Counted from the stretch's first letter, positions 26,914 through 36,565 are shown. The stretch is 64,000 nt of DNA from Dethiobacter alkaliphilus (GCA_016841605.1 JAENYV010000002.1:124001-188000); one strand, 5' to 3'. Numbers and translations are program-made. The notes: generated by a model from the letters alone, not told the origin.

Positions 26914-28020
26914 TTATCCGGTTTTAAAGAGGTTGTTTTTTTCAAGAGCAATCTGCAAACCTGCCGCAAGTCGGTACACTTTTTCTGCCTGGATTTGGCT
27001 CAAAGTGGCTGTACCGCAGCTTGGTGTTATCAGATACTGTTTACTTAACAGTTCCGGGGAAACTCCTCTCCTGGAAAGGCGTTCAATGCCATGAAAAAAT
27101 TTTTCCTGCAAAGAAAGGATATCCTCCCTTTCAATGGCTTCCGAAGTCGGAACCAGGCCCCAGGCCAGAATACCGCCCCTTTGTAAAAAAGATTCTACAT
27201 CTTCAGCATAAACCAGCAGGGAATCAAAATATGCATAGGCATCAAAATTTACGATCTCAAAGGGAAGATTGAAAAGAATAGACCAATCAACCCCTGAACA
27301 ACTGTGAACCCCGGCAATACCTCCCTCTTCCTGAACGGCATAAATAATTTCCTCCAGGCTCGCAGCAATCTCCTCAGCGGAAAGAGATGCATATGTCGAT
27401 TGTCCGAATGAAAGGAGGGCCGGCTCATCAATAAATATAATAACCGGAAGGGGAAACTTTTTTAAAGCCCTCACCTGAAATCTGGCATGTAAAGCCAAAC
27501 TTTTAACCAGAATATCACGTAAACTATCATGATAAAAAGCTGCCTTCCCCTCTCCGGAAGTTATCTGTAAGCCGAGAGAAAGAGGCCCGCTAATCTGCCC
27601 TTTGACAAAAAGGGGGCTCCCTGCCTGAGAACGCCAATCTTCCTCTAAAAATGCATAAAAACCCCTGGCCCCATCACGGGGAAAAGCAAATGATTTAATA
27701 ACCCGGTCTTGACTTTCTCCGCTCTCCTGGGCATCAAGGTAAAGCTGGTAAAATTCCTGTTCCCTTTCCGGCCAGTCTTCTTCCATATTATAAAAAAAAG
27801 GGGCTTCCCCCTTTTTTAACCCCAGGATATTTAATTTCATCAGCGGGGTTAAATACTGCCTGGAAAAACCCTCTTCTCCGCCAAGTTTCGGCAACTGCGG
27901 CCAGTGGGGCCCTTGTGCCAAATTATCCTTAATGAGCTTTAAAGCAGCGGAAACATCCTCATGGGGCATACTGCCGATCCCTGTCGCCGAACCGTAAAGA
28001 AATTCCTTTCCTGTAGACAT
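26914..28020 (-). CDS. MetE-like / UROD-fold methyltransferase-type protein
   Basis: 368 residues, related to the C-terminal half of cobalamin-independent methionine synthase and to the uroporphyrinogen-decarboxylase superfamily. Features: GSATGIGSMPHED at the start, FVKGQISGPLSLG, FIDEPALLS, GVHSCSGVDWSIL with His and Cys metal-ligand candidates, and a late LITPSCGTA with another Cys. These fit a zinc-dependent thiol-methyl or corrinoid-linked transferase. The ATG at 28020 has GGGAGG 10 nt upstream; the open frame beyond it is only the palindrome. The real substrate is unknown. Confidence 0.8.
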   Translation of the reverse strand: MSTGKEFLYGSATGIGSMPHEDVSAALKLIKDNLAQGPHWPQLPKLGGEEGFSRQYLTPLMKLNILGLKKGEAPFFYNMEEDWPEREQEFYQLYLDAQESGESQDRVIKSFAFPRDGARGFYAFLEEDWRSQAGSPLFVKGQISGPLSLGLQITSGEGKAAFYHDSLRDILVKSLALHARFQVRALKKFPLPVIIFIDEPALLSFGQSTYASLSAEEIAASLEEIIYAVQEEGGIAGVHSCSGVDWSILFNLPFEIVNFDAYAYFDSLLVYAEDVESFLQRGGILAWGLVPTSEAIEREDILSLQEKFFHGIERLSRRGVSPELLSKQYLITPSCGTATLSQIQAEKVYRLAAGLQIALEKNNLFKTG

Positions 28021-28040
28021 TAAAAACCAACCTCCCGTCT

Positions 28041-28110
28041 GAGTCAGGGGACGGTTCCTTGTCTCTGCTTGCCGACCGGCAAGCAGAGACAAGGAACCGT
28101 CCCCTGACTC
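28041..28110. repeat. 70-bp perfect palindrome, REP-like element
   Basis: Two 34-bp arms (28041-28074 and 28077-28110) are exact inverted copies around a 2-nt centre. The arm contains AGGGGACGGTTCCTTGTC, clearly related to the AGGGGGACGGTTCTTGCGG elements at 49.5 and 51.95 kb. It sits between the cimA stop (7 nt away) and the MetE-like gene start, and in RNA would form one very stable hairpin. Confidence 0.92.
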
Positions 28111-28116
28111 ATCATC

Positions 28117-29769
28117 TCACTTTGCTTCGATACGCTCTTCTTCCCAGGCCAGTTCCTGCAGGGCCTTTCTTACTTCCTCCACAGAAGAACTGTGATCGCA
28201 GAGCAATCCGTATTCAATACTATCGACCAGAGCTATCCAACTGGCTTCAATAATATTTTCTGAAACGCCCACAGTCCCCCACTTTTTCTTCCCATTCTGG
28301 GAGGTAATTAAGACCCTTACCCTTGCCGCGGTCCCGTCTTTCCCATCCATCACCCGAACCTTATAATCAATTAATTTCATCTTTTTTATTTCCGGATAAA
28401 ATTCCTCAAGGGCTTTACGCAAGGCATTATCCATGGCATTTACCGGACCTTTTCCCTCCGCGGCCGTGTGGACAATACGGTTTTCCACTCTGACCTTAAT
28501 GGTAGCTTCAACGTAAAGTTCATCTCCCCGCCTCTGCTTATCAACAATAACTCGAATTCCATCCAGATTAAAGAGAGGCTTGTATGTGTTCAGTGTCTTC
28601 CAAATCAGCAATTCAAAAGACCCGTCCGCACCTTCAAATTGATATCCTTCATGTTCCATCTTTTTCAGGTTGTTTAAGACCTCTTTTGCTTCAGGAAAAT
28701 GGTTATTAAGAATTTCAATTTTATTTTCCCTGGCTTTAAAAAGAATATTACTTTTGCCGGCCAATTCCGAGACGAGAACCCGTCTCCTGTTTCCCACTTC
28801 ATCGGGATTGGCATGTTCGTAAGTTTGTGTATGTTTCGTCACCGCATCAACATGAATCCCCCCTTTATGGGTAAAAGCGTTCCTCCCAACATAGGGCTGA
28901 TTATCCTGGGGAATCATATTGGCCAGTTCCGCCACAATCTTGGACATTTTGGTCAACTTTTTCAACTGCCATGCTTGTAATTTGGTAAAATTAAGTTTCA
29001 GATGAATATTGGGGATAATGATACATAAATCGGCATTCCCGCATCGTTCTCCATATCCGTTAATCGTTCCCTGAACGTGAACCGCACCGCTTTGCAGGGC
29101 AATGATGGAATTGGCAATGCTCATTCCGCTATCATTATGGGCATGAATTCCCAGAGGGATATCCAGTTCTTTTTTTACTTCCCGGATAACCTTCCGAATA
29201 TCCAGGGGCATTGTCCCGCCATTCGTATCACATAAAACAACGGTATCCGCTCCGTTTTCCGCTGCTGCACTGATAGTATCCAGCGTATAACGGGGATTGC
29301 TTTTATATCCGTCAAAGAAATGCTCGGCATCAAAAACAACTTTCCGGCCTTTCTTTTTCAAGTAAGAGACTGTATCTCCGATCATAGCCAAATTTTCTTC
29401 CATGGTCGTCCCCAGAGCATGGGAAACATGAAAGTCCCAACTCTTGCCCACAACAGTAACGACAGGTGTATTGGCTTCCAGCAAAGCTCTGACATTGTCA
29501 TCCGAGGAAGCAATGGAATGGGCATGCCGGGTGCTGCCGAAAGCGGCAATTTTAATCTGCCGGAGAGATATTTCCTGAATACGGTTAAAAAACTCCATAT
29601 CCTTGGGATTGGAACCTGGCCATCCCCCTTCGACATAATCGATACCCATTTCATCCAGCAGTTTAACAATCTGTATTTTATCTGCAACAGAAAAGGAAAT
29701 TCCTTCTCTTTGAGCACCGTCTCGCAATGTCGTATCGTAAATTTCTACATTAGTAATTGGTGTATCCAT
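28117..29769 (-). CDS. cimA: (R)-citramalate synthase
   Basis: 550 residues, DRE-TIM metallolyase. YDTTLRDGAQREG at residue 11 carries the catalytic/metal residues; GGWPGSNPKD, CDTNGGTMP and GIHAHNDSGMSIANS (metal His pair) follow. The sequence matches the CimA/CimB subtype rather than LeuA. The C-terminal regulatory domain (from about residue 400) carries feedback control in this family. It condenses pyruvate and acetyl-CoA for isoleucine synthesis independent of threonine. Ends 7 nt before the palindrome. Confidence 0.93.
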   Translation of the reverse strand: MDTPITNVEIYDTTLRDGAQREGISFSVADKIQIVKLLDEMGIDYVEGGWPGSNPKDMEFFNRIQEISLRQIKIAAFGSTRHAHSIASSDDNVRALLEANTPVVTVVGKSWDFHVSHALGTTMEENLAMIGDTVSYLKKKGRKVVFDAEHFFDGYKSNPRYTLDTISAAAENGADTVVLCDTNGGTMPLDIRKVIREVKKELDIPLGIHAHNDSGMSIANSIIALQSGAVHVQGTINGYGERCGNADLCIIIPNIHLKLNFTKLQAWQLKKLTKMSKIVAELANMIPQDNQPYVGRNAFTHKGGIHVDAVTKHTQTYEHANPDEVGNRRRVLVSELAGKSNILFKARENKIEILNNHFPEAKEVLNNLKKMEHEGYQFEGADGSFELLIWKTLNTYKPLFNLDGIRVIVDKQRRGDELYVEATIKVRVENRIVHTAAEGKGPVNAMDNALRKALEEFYPEIKKMKLIDYKVRVMDGKDGTAARVRVLITSQNGKKKWGTVGVSENIIEASWIALVDSIEYGLLCDHSSSVEEVRKALQELAWEEERIEAK

Positions 29770-30007
29770 AGGACCTCCAAAGGCATCAAGGTAATTAGAA
29801 ATATTATACTACAAGCCCCGCAGCGTGTCTACCTGCCGAAAGAAATATTCGCCATTTACACATCCCGCTCTCTTTTTTAGTCTGCAATTTTCGCCTAATA
29901 ATTTTTTTATCTTGAAGTAAACTGAAAAACTTTCCTGAGAAGATATTGCATAGTCGTTTTTTTCAAGGAAAAGCTATATTTGAACTTAAACTGAAAGGAG
30001 GGATATC

Positions 30008-30241
30008 GTGCAAGGAACGAGAACAGCAATCCGCAACATCGGGAAAGCAGAATTTATGTCCATCTTTCACCAGTATCAGGGTGAATCGCTCTGCTCCAAA
30101 AAATTGAGCTTTTACAGCAACCAGTGCCAGGACCCTGCGATGAAAAATATTATTAATCAGATGAGTAGCCAGTGCCAAAACCGGGCAAATCGCCTGGCAA
30201 CATTTTTACAGGAAGCCGGGGGCAGCCAGTTCCTCTCCTAA
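30008..30241 (+). CDS. Small coat-like protein, CotF-type neighbour
   Basis: 77 residues, helical, Gln/Asn-rich with two Cys (QCQDPAMKN, QCQNRANRL). GTG start with AAAGGAGGG 6 nt upstream. It precedes the CotF-like gene by 45 nt and is likely co-transcribed. I do not recognise a named family with certainty; a role in the spore coat is inferred from the neighbour and the composition. Confidence 0.65.
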   Translation: MQGTRTAIRNIGKAEFMSIFHQYQGESLCSKKLSFYSNQCQDPAMKNIINQMSSQCQNRANRLATFLQEAGGSQFLS

Positions 30242-30286
30242 AACTTGAACGATAAAAATATCAAATTAAAAGAAAGGAGGCTGTCA

Positions 30287-30529
30287 ATGCAGTACCAACA
30301 ACTTAGTGACAAGGATATAGCGGGCGATATTTTAACAGGCGTCAAGTATATGTCCCAGGGTTATATGCACGCTCTTTTGGAGTCCCAGGATCAAAATCTG
30401 AGACAAACATTTAAAGATTATCACGACCAGTGTTTGAATGATCAGTACAGGCTTTTCCAGCTTATGCAGCAAAACGGATGGTATAAAGTTCCCATGATTC
30501 TGGATGAAAGCATGCAGCAAAATATTTAA
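30287..30529 (+). CDS. Spore coat protein, CotF-like
   Basis: 80 residues. The pattern DKDIAGDILTGVKYMSQGY...ALLESQDQNLRQ...HQCLNDQYRLFQLMQQNGWY resembles the ferritin-like helical CotF family, shortened. ATG with AAAGGAGG 6 nt upstream; an earlier in-frame start at 30245 lacks a site. A strong terminator follows 12 nt later, so the two small genes form a unit, consistent with a sporulating organism. Confidence 0.78.
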   Translation: MQYQQLSDKDIAGDILTGVKYMSQGYMHALLESQDQNLRQTFKDYHDQCLNDQYRLFQLMQQNGWYKVPMILDESMQQNI

Positions 30530-30540
30530 CCGGATAACGC

Positions 30541-30580
30541 AATGCAACCCGCGTCCTTATAAGCGGGTTGCATTTTTTTT
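30541..30580 (+). terminator. Intrinsic terminator after the coat-like genes
   Basis: Stem ATGCAACCCGC / GCGGGTTGCAT with a 10-nt loop, followed by TTTTTTT. Confidence 0.92.
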
Positions 30581-30703
30581 AACTTCAACCCTCTTATTGA
30601 AGGAAAAAGCAAGGAAATCTTTGTAAAAAAAAAGGGTTTTTTTTTATCCTGGAGAAAAGGTAATAATACAGCCTATTTACCTTGATGAAAGGAGATTTCC
30701 TTT

Positions 30704-31516
30704 TTGCTTTTTATAGGAACAGCAGGTTTCAGTTACCGGGACTGGATCGGAACGTTTTATCCACAGGGCACAACTTCCGAAAAAATGCTTGAATTTTATG
30801 CATCAGAGTTTTCTTTTGTGGAAATTAATTCAACTTATTACCGTCTTCCTCACTGGAAAACGATCGATTCAATGGAAAAAAAGACGCCTCCCGGTTTTCA
30901 ATTTGTTTTTAAAACACATGGGTCCGTTACTCATGAAAGAAGTGCCGACTCTTTTACAAACTGCCGGTTGCTTTGTCAAGCCCTGGAACCTGTCATTGAT
31001 GCAGGCAAAATAGGAGGGATACTGGCACAATTTCCCTATTCTTTTCAAAACAACGAAGAAAATCGCAATTATCTCCTGGCCTTGAAAGAAAAACTGGACC
31101 CCTTACCTCTTATCCTGGAATTTCGCCGCTCTGACTGGCAAACGCCTCCTCTTTATTCTTTCCTGCAGCAGAACAACATAGCCTGCGCCTGTGTTGATGA
31201 GCCGCAGTTAAAGGGGTTGCTTAAACCTTCAGCTGTTAAAACATCGGCTATTTCCTATCTGCGCTTTCACGGGCGCAACAGGGCAAAATGGTGGAACCAT
31301 AAAAAACCGTATGAAAGATACGACTATCTTTACAATCAGACCGAACTCCGGGAATGGGTACCCGACATTAAAAAACTTTTACAAAAAGACGGTACGTTTT
31401 TTATCTCCTTCAACAACCATTTTCAAGCCCAGGCAGTCATAAATGCTCGAATGATGCAAACAATCCTGAAAGAGGTGCTGAAAAATGAAGGAGTTTCCCC
31501 GGAACAAGAAAGATAA
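30704..31516 (+). CDS. DUF72 (YecE-like) protein
   Basis: 270 residues, TIM-barrel DUF72 family of unknown biochemical function. Family motifs: GTAGFSYRDW at the start, FVEINSTYYRLP, FKTHGSVTHE, LILEFRRSDW, YLRFHGRN and the final FNNHFQAQAV. TTG start at 30704 with AAAGGAG 9 nt upstream. It overlaps the following helicase gene by 32 nt, so the two are translationally linked. Confidence 0.9.
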   Translation: MLFIGTAGFSYRDWIGTFYPQGTTSEKMLEFYASEFSFVEINSTYYRLPHWKTIDSMEKKTPPGFQFVFKTHGSVTHERSADSFTNCRLLCQALEPVIDAGKIGGILAQFPYSFQNNEENRNYLLALKEKLDPLPLILEFRRSDWQTPPLYSFLQQNNIACACVDEPQLKGLLKPSAVKTSAISYLRFHGRNRAKWWNHKKPYERYDYLYNQTELREWVPDIKKLLQKDGTFFISFNNHFQAQAVINARMMQTILKEVLKNEGVSPEQER

Positions 31517-33458
31517 CGACTGGTACAAAAGATTAAAAGAAGAATTAAATCCTGAGCAGTATTTATTCGTTACGCAAAGAAGTTCGGCGATTCTCGGCAT
31601 TGCCGGCCCCGGCTCCGGGAAGACCAGAGCTCTTACCTATAGGGTCGCCAACCTTCTGTATGAAAATGTGCCCCCCGAAAAGATTCTTTTAGTGACCTTC
31701 ACTAATAAAGCGGCAGAAGAAATGAAAAAGCGGGTCAAAGAAATTTTGGGCTATCTGCCCACAGGATTGTGGGCAGGAACATTCCACAGTATTGGGGCAA
31801 GGGTCCTTCGACGTCATGCGCTCCTGGCAGGAAGAGAAGCCAACTTTTCCATCCTTGACGAGGATGACAGGGAAAGAATGTTAAAATCGATTCTGGCGGC
31901 CTTAAAGCTTAAACTCGCACCGAAAGAAAAAGACCTTTTTTTAAAAAAAAGAGTTGCCGGGAAAATACTCAGCCTGAGCAGAAACTCCAACACCGAACTT
32001 GGAACATATATTGAAAACAATAATGCCGAAATGGTGAAGTATATTCCACTTTTCCGGGAGATGGAAACTCTTTACGAAGAGAAAAAGCGCCTGGCCAATG
32101 CCTTCGACTTTGACGATCTGCTTATCCGTTGGTTAAAACTTCTTGAGGAAAACGAACACCTCAAAAAGTATTATCAAGAGCAATTTGAACATATACTGGT
32201 AGATGAGTATCAGGATACAAATGCCATCCAGGACAGGCTTATTCTTCTGTTAGGAGAAAAAAGTTCAATTTGTCTTGTGGGAGATGACGCTCAGTCCATT
32301 TATAGTTTTCGTTGTGCCGAAATCGGCAATATTCTTAATTTCCCGGAGCACAAACCATCATGCACCATCGTTAAACTGATCCGAAATTATCGCAGCATAC
32401 CGGAGATTCTGGAGTTGGCCAATTGCTCCATTGCACAAAACAGAAACCAATTTCCCAAAGAGCTTCAGACAATCCGGCCATCCGGAGAAAAACCACAGGT
32501 ATTTCTGGCTAAAAATAATCTAGAAGAAGCAAACTTTATTGCCGATAAAATTTTAGAACTTTATGATGAAGGAGAAGAATTAAATCAAATCGCTGTTTTA
32601 TACCGCAGTTCTTACCTTTCTCAGGAATTAGAAATGGCCCTGCTCAGAAGAGCAATACCCTACCTTACTTTTGGCGGTTTAAAGTTTCTTCAGCGGGCTC
32701 ATATCAAGGATATCATTGCCTGGCTGAAAATAATAGAGAATCCCCGAGACGAGCTTTCATGGCAGCGGATCGCCCTGATGCACAACGGGATTGGCGAAGC
32801 GACATTTCAGGATATTTGGGCCCTTCTACGGGCTTTTCCCGACCCTCTGGAAGCAGCCATTCAGGAAAAAGTATCCCCCAGGCGGGGGGCAAAAGGATGG
32901 AAGATATTAACTACCACCCTTCGGCAGCTCACGGCAGCAGGTAAGGAAAATGTTTCCTACTTAATCCAGGCGATCATGGAAAGTCCTTATAAAGAATACC
33001 TGGCTCAGAAATATCCGGAAGACTACATTGAACGAAGCATGGGGATAGAACGATTGGCAGCCTATGGGGCACGCTTCGCTTCACTACAGGAATTCCTGGA
33101 ATCATTCTTGCTGGAAGAAACACTTATTGTGGAGAGTGTGAAAGAAGAAAAACCGGAAAATGATTATTTAACCCTTTCCACGATCCACAGCGCAAAGGGA
33201 AAAGAATGGAAAACCATTTTTCTCATAGGCCTGAATGAAGGGCGGTTTCCTTCATCTCCAGGAAGTAAAAATCTTGATGAGGAAAGACGATTATTCTATG
33301 TTGCCGTAACCAGGGCTAAAGATAACCTCTTTTTGACTTGCGCGGAAGACGACTTCCGGGGCTGGGGAAATTATTTCGGCGGTCCTTCCGTTTTTCTTAA
33401 AGAGCTGCCCCTGCACTGCTACGAGTGCTCTGAACGTATGGATGAAAATTATTTTTAA
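31485..33458 (+). CDS. UvrD/Rep-family superfamily 1 DNA helicase
   Basis: 657 residues. Motif Q/I GIAGPGSGKTRAL, TFTNKAAEEMKKR (Ia), GTFHSIGARVLRR, motif II VDEYQDTNAIQ, motif III GDDAQSIYSFR, NYRSIPEIL (IV), LSTIHSAKGKEWKTIFLIGLNEG (V), and VAVTRAKDNL (VI). It is shorter than PcrA (about 730 aa) and lacks the long C-terminal tail, so it may be a UvrD paralogue rather than PcrA itself. GAGGTG lies 7 nt before the ATG. Confidence 0.92.
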   Translation: MKEFPRNKKDNDWYKRLKEELNPEQYLFVTQRSSAILGIAGPGSGKTRALTYRVANLLYENVPPEKILLVTFTNKAAEEMKKRVKEILGYLPTGLWAGTFHSIGARVLRRHALLAGREANFSILDEDDRERMLKSILAALKLKLAPKEKDLFLKKRVAGKILSLSRNSNTELGTYIENNNAEMVKYIPLFREMETLYEEKKRLANAFDFDDLLIRWLKLLEENEHLKKYYQEQFEHILVDEYQDTNAIQDRLILLLGEKSSICLVGDDAQSIYSFRCAEIGNILNFPEHKPSCTIVKLIRNYRSIPEILELANCSIAQNRNQFPKELQTIRPSGEKPQVFLAKNNLEEANFIADKILELYDEGEELNQIAVLYRSSYLSQELEMALLRRAIPYLTFGGLKFLQRAHIKDIIAWLKIIENPRDELSWQRIALMHNGIGEATFQDIWALLRAFPDPLEAAIQEKVSPRRGAKGWKILTTTLRQLTAAGKENVSYLIQAIMESPYKEYLAQKYPEDYIERSMGIERLAAYGARFASLQEFLESFLLEETLIVESVKEEKPENDYLTLSTIHSAKGKEWKTIFLIGLNEGRFPSSPGSKNLDEERRLFYVAVTRAKDNLFLTCAEDDFRGWGNYFGGPSVFLKELPLHCYECSERMDENYF

Positions 33459-33482
33459 TTATTATTCAATGAGGGAAAGCCA

Positions 33483-34220
33483 GTGATTCAAAAAAATATT
33501 TTTCGTGAAAATGAACGTATCGAAGTTTTAGATGATATTCAAAAAATTTATTATAAAAGCATTATCCAGGAAGTAAATACGGATAATATTGCCATCGGTG
33601 TCCCCATGGGCAAGCAGGGACAACTTTTCTTGTACGGAACCGAAGAGCGGACTTTTAGATTTATCTATAACAATACTCAGTATTTTTTCAAAAGTAAAGT
33701 TCTGGGACGTAAATACAGCGGCCGTATTCCCCTTTACTTGATTGCCTGGCCGGATGAGATAAAACGGGTCCAACAAAGAGCATTTTTTCGCTTTCCCTGT
33801 TCTTTTAAAATAGAGTATTGGATCCTGCAGATAAGTAATGATGTTGAAGAAAACTTTTTTGATGAAGCTGAAGAGGCCGGAGTCAAAGCAGAGAACGAAC
33901 GGCCTCTTGAAGAACAAATTGAATCCCTGGGACCGCCTGAAAAGGGACTGATGGCAGATATTAGCGGCGGCGGACTGCAACTGGTAACCAATTACAGAAT
34001 TCCGAAAGGAAGCATCCTCTACTTGCGTCTTTCCATGCACAGCAAGAAAGAAAAAAAACTTTTTCAACTTAAGGGAAAAGTTGTCTGGGCCGGTGATCCC
34101 AGAAACGAAAAAATAAAACGTTTTCGCCATGCAGTCGAATTTTTGGATATTGATGAAAAGCTCAGAGAAGATATCATCCGTTTTATTTTTGTCCTATCAC
34201 GGGAAAGAATTACCCTTTAA
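33483..34220 (+). CDS. PilZ-domain c-di-GMP-binding protein (YcgR-like)
   Basis: 245 residues. An N-terminal YcgR-like flagellar-brake domain is followed by a PilZ domain whose two signature motifs are intact: QQRAFFRFP (RxxxR, near residue 96-102) and DISGGGLQL (DxSxxG, near residue 158). These bind cyclic di-GMP. An acidic insert of about 35 residues (EEAEEAGVKAENE) separates the two. GTG start. It lies 22 nt after the helicase, in the same operon by position. Confidence 0.9.
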   Translation: MIQKNIFRENERIEVLDDIQKIYYKSIIQEVNTDNIAIGVPMGKQGQLFLYGTEERTFRFIYNNTQYFFKSKVLGRKYSGRIPLYLIAWPDEIKRVQQRAFFRFPCSFKIEYWILQISNDVEENFFDEAEEAGVKAENERPLEEQIESLGPPEKGLMADISGGGLQLVTNYRIPKGSILYLRLSMHSKKEKKLFQLKGKVVWAGDPRNEKIKRFRHAVEFLDIDEKLREDIIRFIFVLSRERITL

Positions 34221-34432
34221 CACTTCACATGGAAAAACGGCCATCCTTTCAGGGGCCGAAAAATATGCCCCCTGTTCTCAGGCCGCTTCTCGACGATCTT
34301 AATAATACACAGTGAAAAAGAGTAATTAGCGATGGATGTTGCTCCGAACGCCTCGCGTATACGAAAGCAAAAGGAAATTAGCGGTTTAGTAAAACAAGCA
34401 ATTTTTAGCTGTAGTTCTCATTAATATTTGCC
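34221..34432. other. Convergent intergenic region
   Basis: 212 bp between the PilZ gene and hcp, which end toward one another. A weak GGGGC/GCCCC hairpin near 34250 could serve as terminator. It also carries the CTTTCGTATACGC segment shared with the 26.8-kb gap. Nothing else is visible. Confidence 0.4.
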
Positions 34433-36064
34433 CTACTTATTCAAGATCTCAGCCAGGTCTTCATCCGGGGTGGAGATGGTTTTTACCTGAAAGTTTTCAA
34501 CAAGAACATTCAGCACATTAGGCGTAATAAAAGCCGGAAGGCTCGGACCCAGCCGGATGTTTTTAACCCCCAGATGGAAAAGAGTGAGCAGAATGGCAAC
34601 CGCCTTTTGCTCATACCAGGAAATAATCATGGAAAGAGGCAGGTCGTTAACACCGCAATCAAAAGCCCCGGAGAGAGCTACCGCAACCTGAATGGCCGAA
34701 TAAGCATCATTGCATTGCCCCATATCCAACAACCTGGGAATACCCCCGATATCACCCATTTTCTTGTCAAAAAAACGGAATTTGCCGCAGGCAAGGGTAA
34801 GCACAATAGCATCACATGGAACTTTTTCCACAAATTCGCTGTAATAACTGCGCCCCGGTTTGGCTCCATCGCATCCCGCCACCAGGAAAAAATGTTTGAC
34901 AGCACCCGTTTTAACAGCTTCAATTACCTTATCGGCCACACCAAGGACCGCATTACGGGCAAAGCCGACCATAACACTACCCCGGTCTTCATCTGACGGA
35001 AAACCGGACATAGACAACGCTTTTTCAATTGCCGGAACAAAATTATCTCCCTCAAGATGCGTCACTCCAGGCCAACCGACCATGGCAACGGTAAAAATAT
35101 TGGCAAAGTAAGAGTCCCTGGGCTCCTGAATACAATTAGTTGTCATCACAATCGCCCCGGGAAACTCCGCAAATTCTTTTTTCTGGTTTTGCCAAGCTGT
35201 CCCGAAATGTCCGTAAAAATGCGCATATTTTTTCAACTCTGGATAACCGTGGGCAGGAAGCATTTCCCCATGGGTATAAACGTAAATGCCCTTATCCTTC
35301 GTTTGCTCCAAAATTGTCTTCAGATCTTTTAAATCATGACCTGAAACCAGGATACACTTTCCTTTTTTATGTCCGAGGGGAACTTCTGTGGGAACCGGAT
35401 GGCCAAAAGAACCCGTATTACCCGCATCCAGCAGTTCCATAGCCCGCAGGTTAACCTCCCCGCACTTGAGAACAAGGCTTATCCATTCATCCAGGGTAAA
35501 ATTGCCGCCGGCCAGAGCGGACAATGCTTCATGGAGAAAGGCATAAACTGCATCGTCTTCCTGCCCGAGTAAGGCAGCATGGTGTGCATACGCGGCCACA
35601 CCTTTAATACCAAACAAAAGTATCTGCTGAAGGGACCGGATATCCTCGGAGGCTTCATTCTCCCAGGGTGAACCTATCTCTTCTCCCTGCTTAACAAGAC
35701 CCTCCGGATCGCTTGCTCCTTTAAAGCGGGCCGAAGGATGAGCAAAATCTACCTTCCCACCGGCTTTCCCCACTTTTTCCCTGAAGCTTTCCGTTAGTTC
35801 CATGCTTTCCCTTATAAAAACTTCAAATCTGGCAGCATCAAAGTTTACATTCGTTAAGGTAGAAAACAGGCTTTCAGAAGTAAAATGGTTGACATCCGCA
35901 TCCACAACTCCAACTTTTCGCCCCTCTTCAGCATAAAGCGAGAGCCCCTTCAGTGCATGGATAAGCAAATCCTGCAATGCAGCCACATCGGGCTTTTTCC
36001 CGCAGACTCCCCTGATTGTACAACCTGTCCCCCTGGCAGTTTCTTCACATTGATGGCAAAACAT
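34433..36064 (-). CDS. hcp: Hybrid-cluster protein (hydroxylamine reductase)
   Basis: 543 residues. N-terminal iron-sulfur motif with Cys3, Cys6, Cys15 and Cys21 (MFCHQCEE...GCTIRGVCGK). The hybrid-cluster ligands lie later (TTNCIQEP, VAGCDGAKPGRSYY, LACGKFRF, DMGQCNDAYSA). Such proteins act in nitric-oxide and nitrosative-stress defence; hydroxylamine reduction is the classical in vitro activity. The gene follows the Rrf2-type regulator by 31 nt in the same direction, so the regulator likely controls both. Confidence 0.95.
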   Translation of the reverse strand: MFCHQCEETARGTGCTIRGVCGKKPDVAALQDLLIHALKGLSLYAEEGRKVGVVDADVNHFTSESLFSTLTNVNFDAARFEVFIRESMELTESFREKVGKAGGKVDFAHPSARFKGASDPEGLVKQGEEIGSPWENEASEDIRSLQQILLFGIKGVAAYAHHAALLGQEDDAVYAFLHEALSALAGGNFTLDEWISLVLKCGEVNLRAMELLDAGNTGSFGHPVPTEVPLGHKKGKCILVSGHDLKDLKTILEQTKDKGIYVYTHGEMLPAHGYPELKKYAHFYGHFGTAWQNQKKEFAEFPGAIVMTTNCIQEPRDSYFANIFTVAMVGWPGVTHLEGDNFVPAIEKALSMSGFPSDEDRGSVMVGFARNAVLGVADKVIEAVKTGAVKHFFLVAGCDGAKPGRSYYSEFVEKVPCDAIVLTLACGKFRFFDKKMGDIGGIPRLLDMGQCNDAYSAIQVAVALSGAFDCGVNDLPLSMIISWYEQKAVAILLTLFHLGVKNIRLGPSLPAFITPNVLNVLVENFQVKTISTPDEDLAEILNK

Positions 36065-36095
36065 CAGTTAATTCCTCCCTTTTTACTCTTTTCTT

Positions 36096-36521
36096 TTACT
36101 CTTTTTCTTTTTCTTTTTCCGGGTCTGCTACCAGATCGGCAAAAGTATCTTTCTTTAACTCGGCAAGCATGGCTTCCTGCGCCCGTTTTAAAACACGGCG
36201 CACCGGACAAATATTCATATTCGGACAATAACCGGATTCCGTTAAACAAACATTAAGACCCAACCTCCCTTCCGTTACTGTAAGTACATCGGCGATAGTA
36301 ATTTTATCGGGAGAAACAGCAAGACGCACCCCCCCCTGGCTTCCCCGCTGAGTTGTCACCAGGCCTGCACGGGCTAGCAGCTGGATAGTTTTTGTTAAAA
36401 AAACTTCCGGAACATCCTGCTTCTGAGAAATATCCCTGGTCTGAAGTATGGTTCCCAAGGGAACTTTCGATAGCTCTATAAGTGTCCGGATGGCATACTC
36501 TGTCTGACGCGTAATCTGCAT
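36096..36521 (-). CDS. Rrf2-family transcriptional regulator, likely Fe-S and NO sensing
   Basis: 141 residues. Winged HTH with MQITRQTEYAIRTLIELS and ISQKQDVPEVFLTKTIQ, then GSQGGVRLAVSP, typical of Rrf2. Three Cys in NVCLTESGYCPNMNICPVRR are spaced C-x6-C-x5-C, suitable for an iron-sulfur cluster, but not the exact spacing of IscR (C-x5-C-x7-C) or NsrR (C-x8-C). C-terminal tail of alternating Lys/Glu. Operonic with hcp, which points to nitrosative-stress control. Confidence 0.9.
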   Translation of the reverse strand: MQITRQTEYAIRTLIELSKVPLGTILQTRDISQKQDVPEVFLTKTIQLLARAGLVTTQRGSQGGVRLAVSPDKITIADVLTVTEGRLGLNVCLTESGYCPNMNICPVRRVLKRAQEAMLAELKKDTFADLVADPEKEKEKE

Positions 36522-36565
36522 CTTTTATACTCCTTTAACTGGATAAATTATGTCCTATTTGTCTT

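Noticed and set aside
28041-28110. Short reading frames over the palindrome, and N-terminal extension of the MetE-like protein to 28092
   Set aside because: Both strands give the same peptide from the palindrome; the true start with ribosome site is at 28020.
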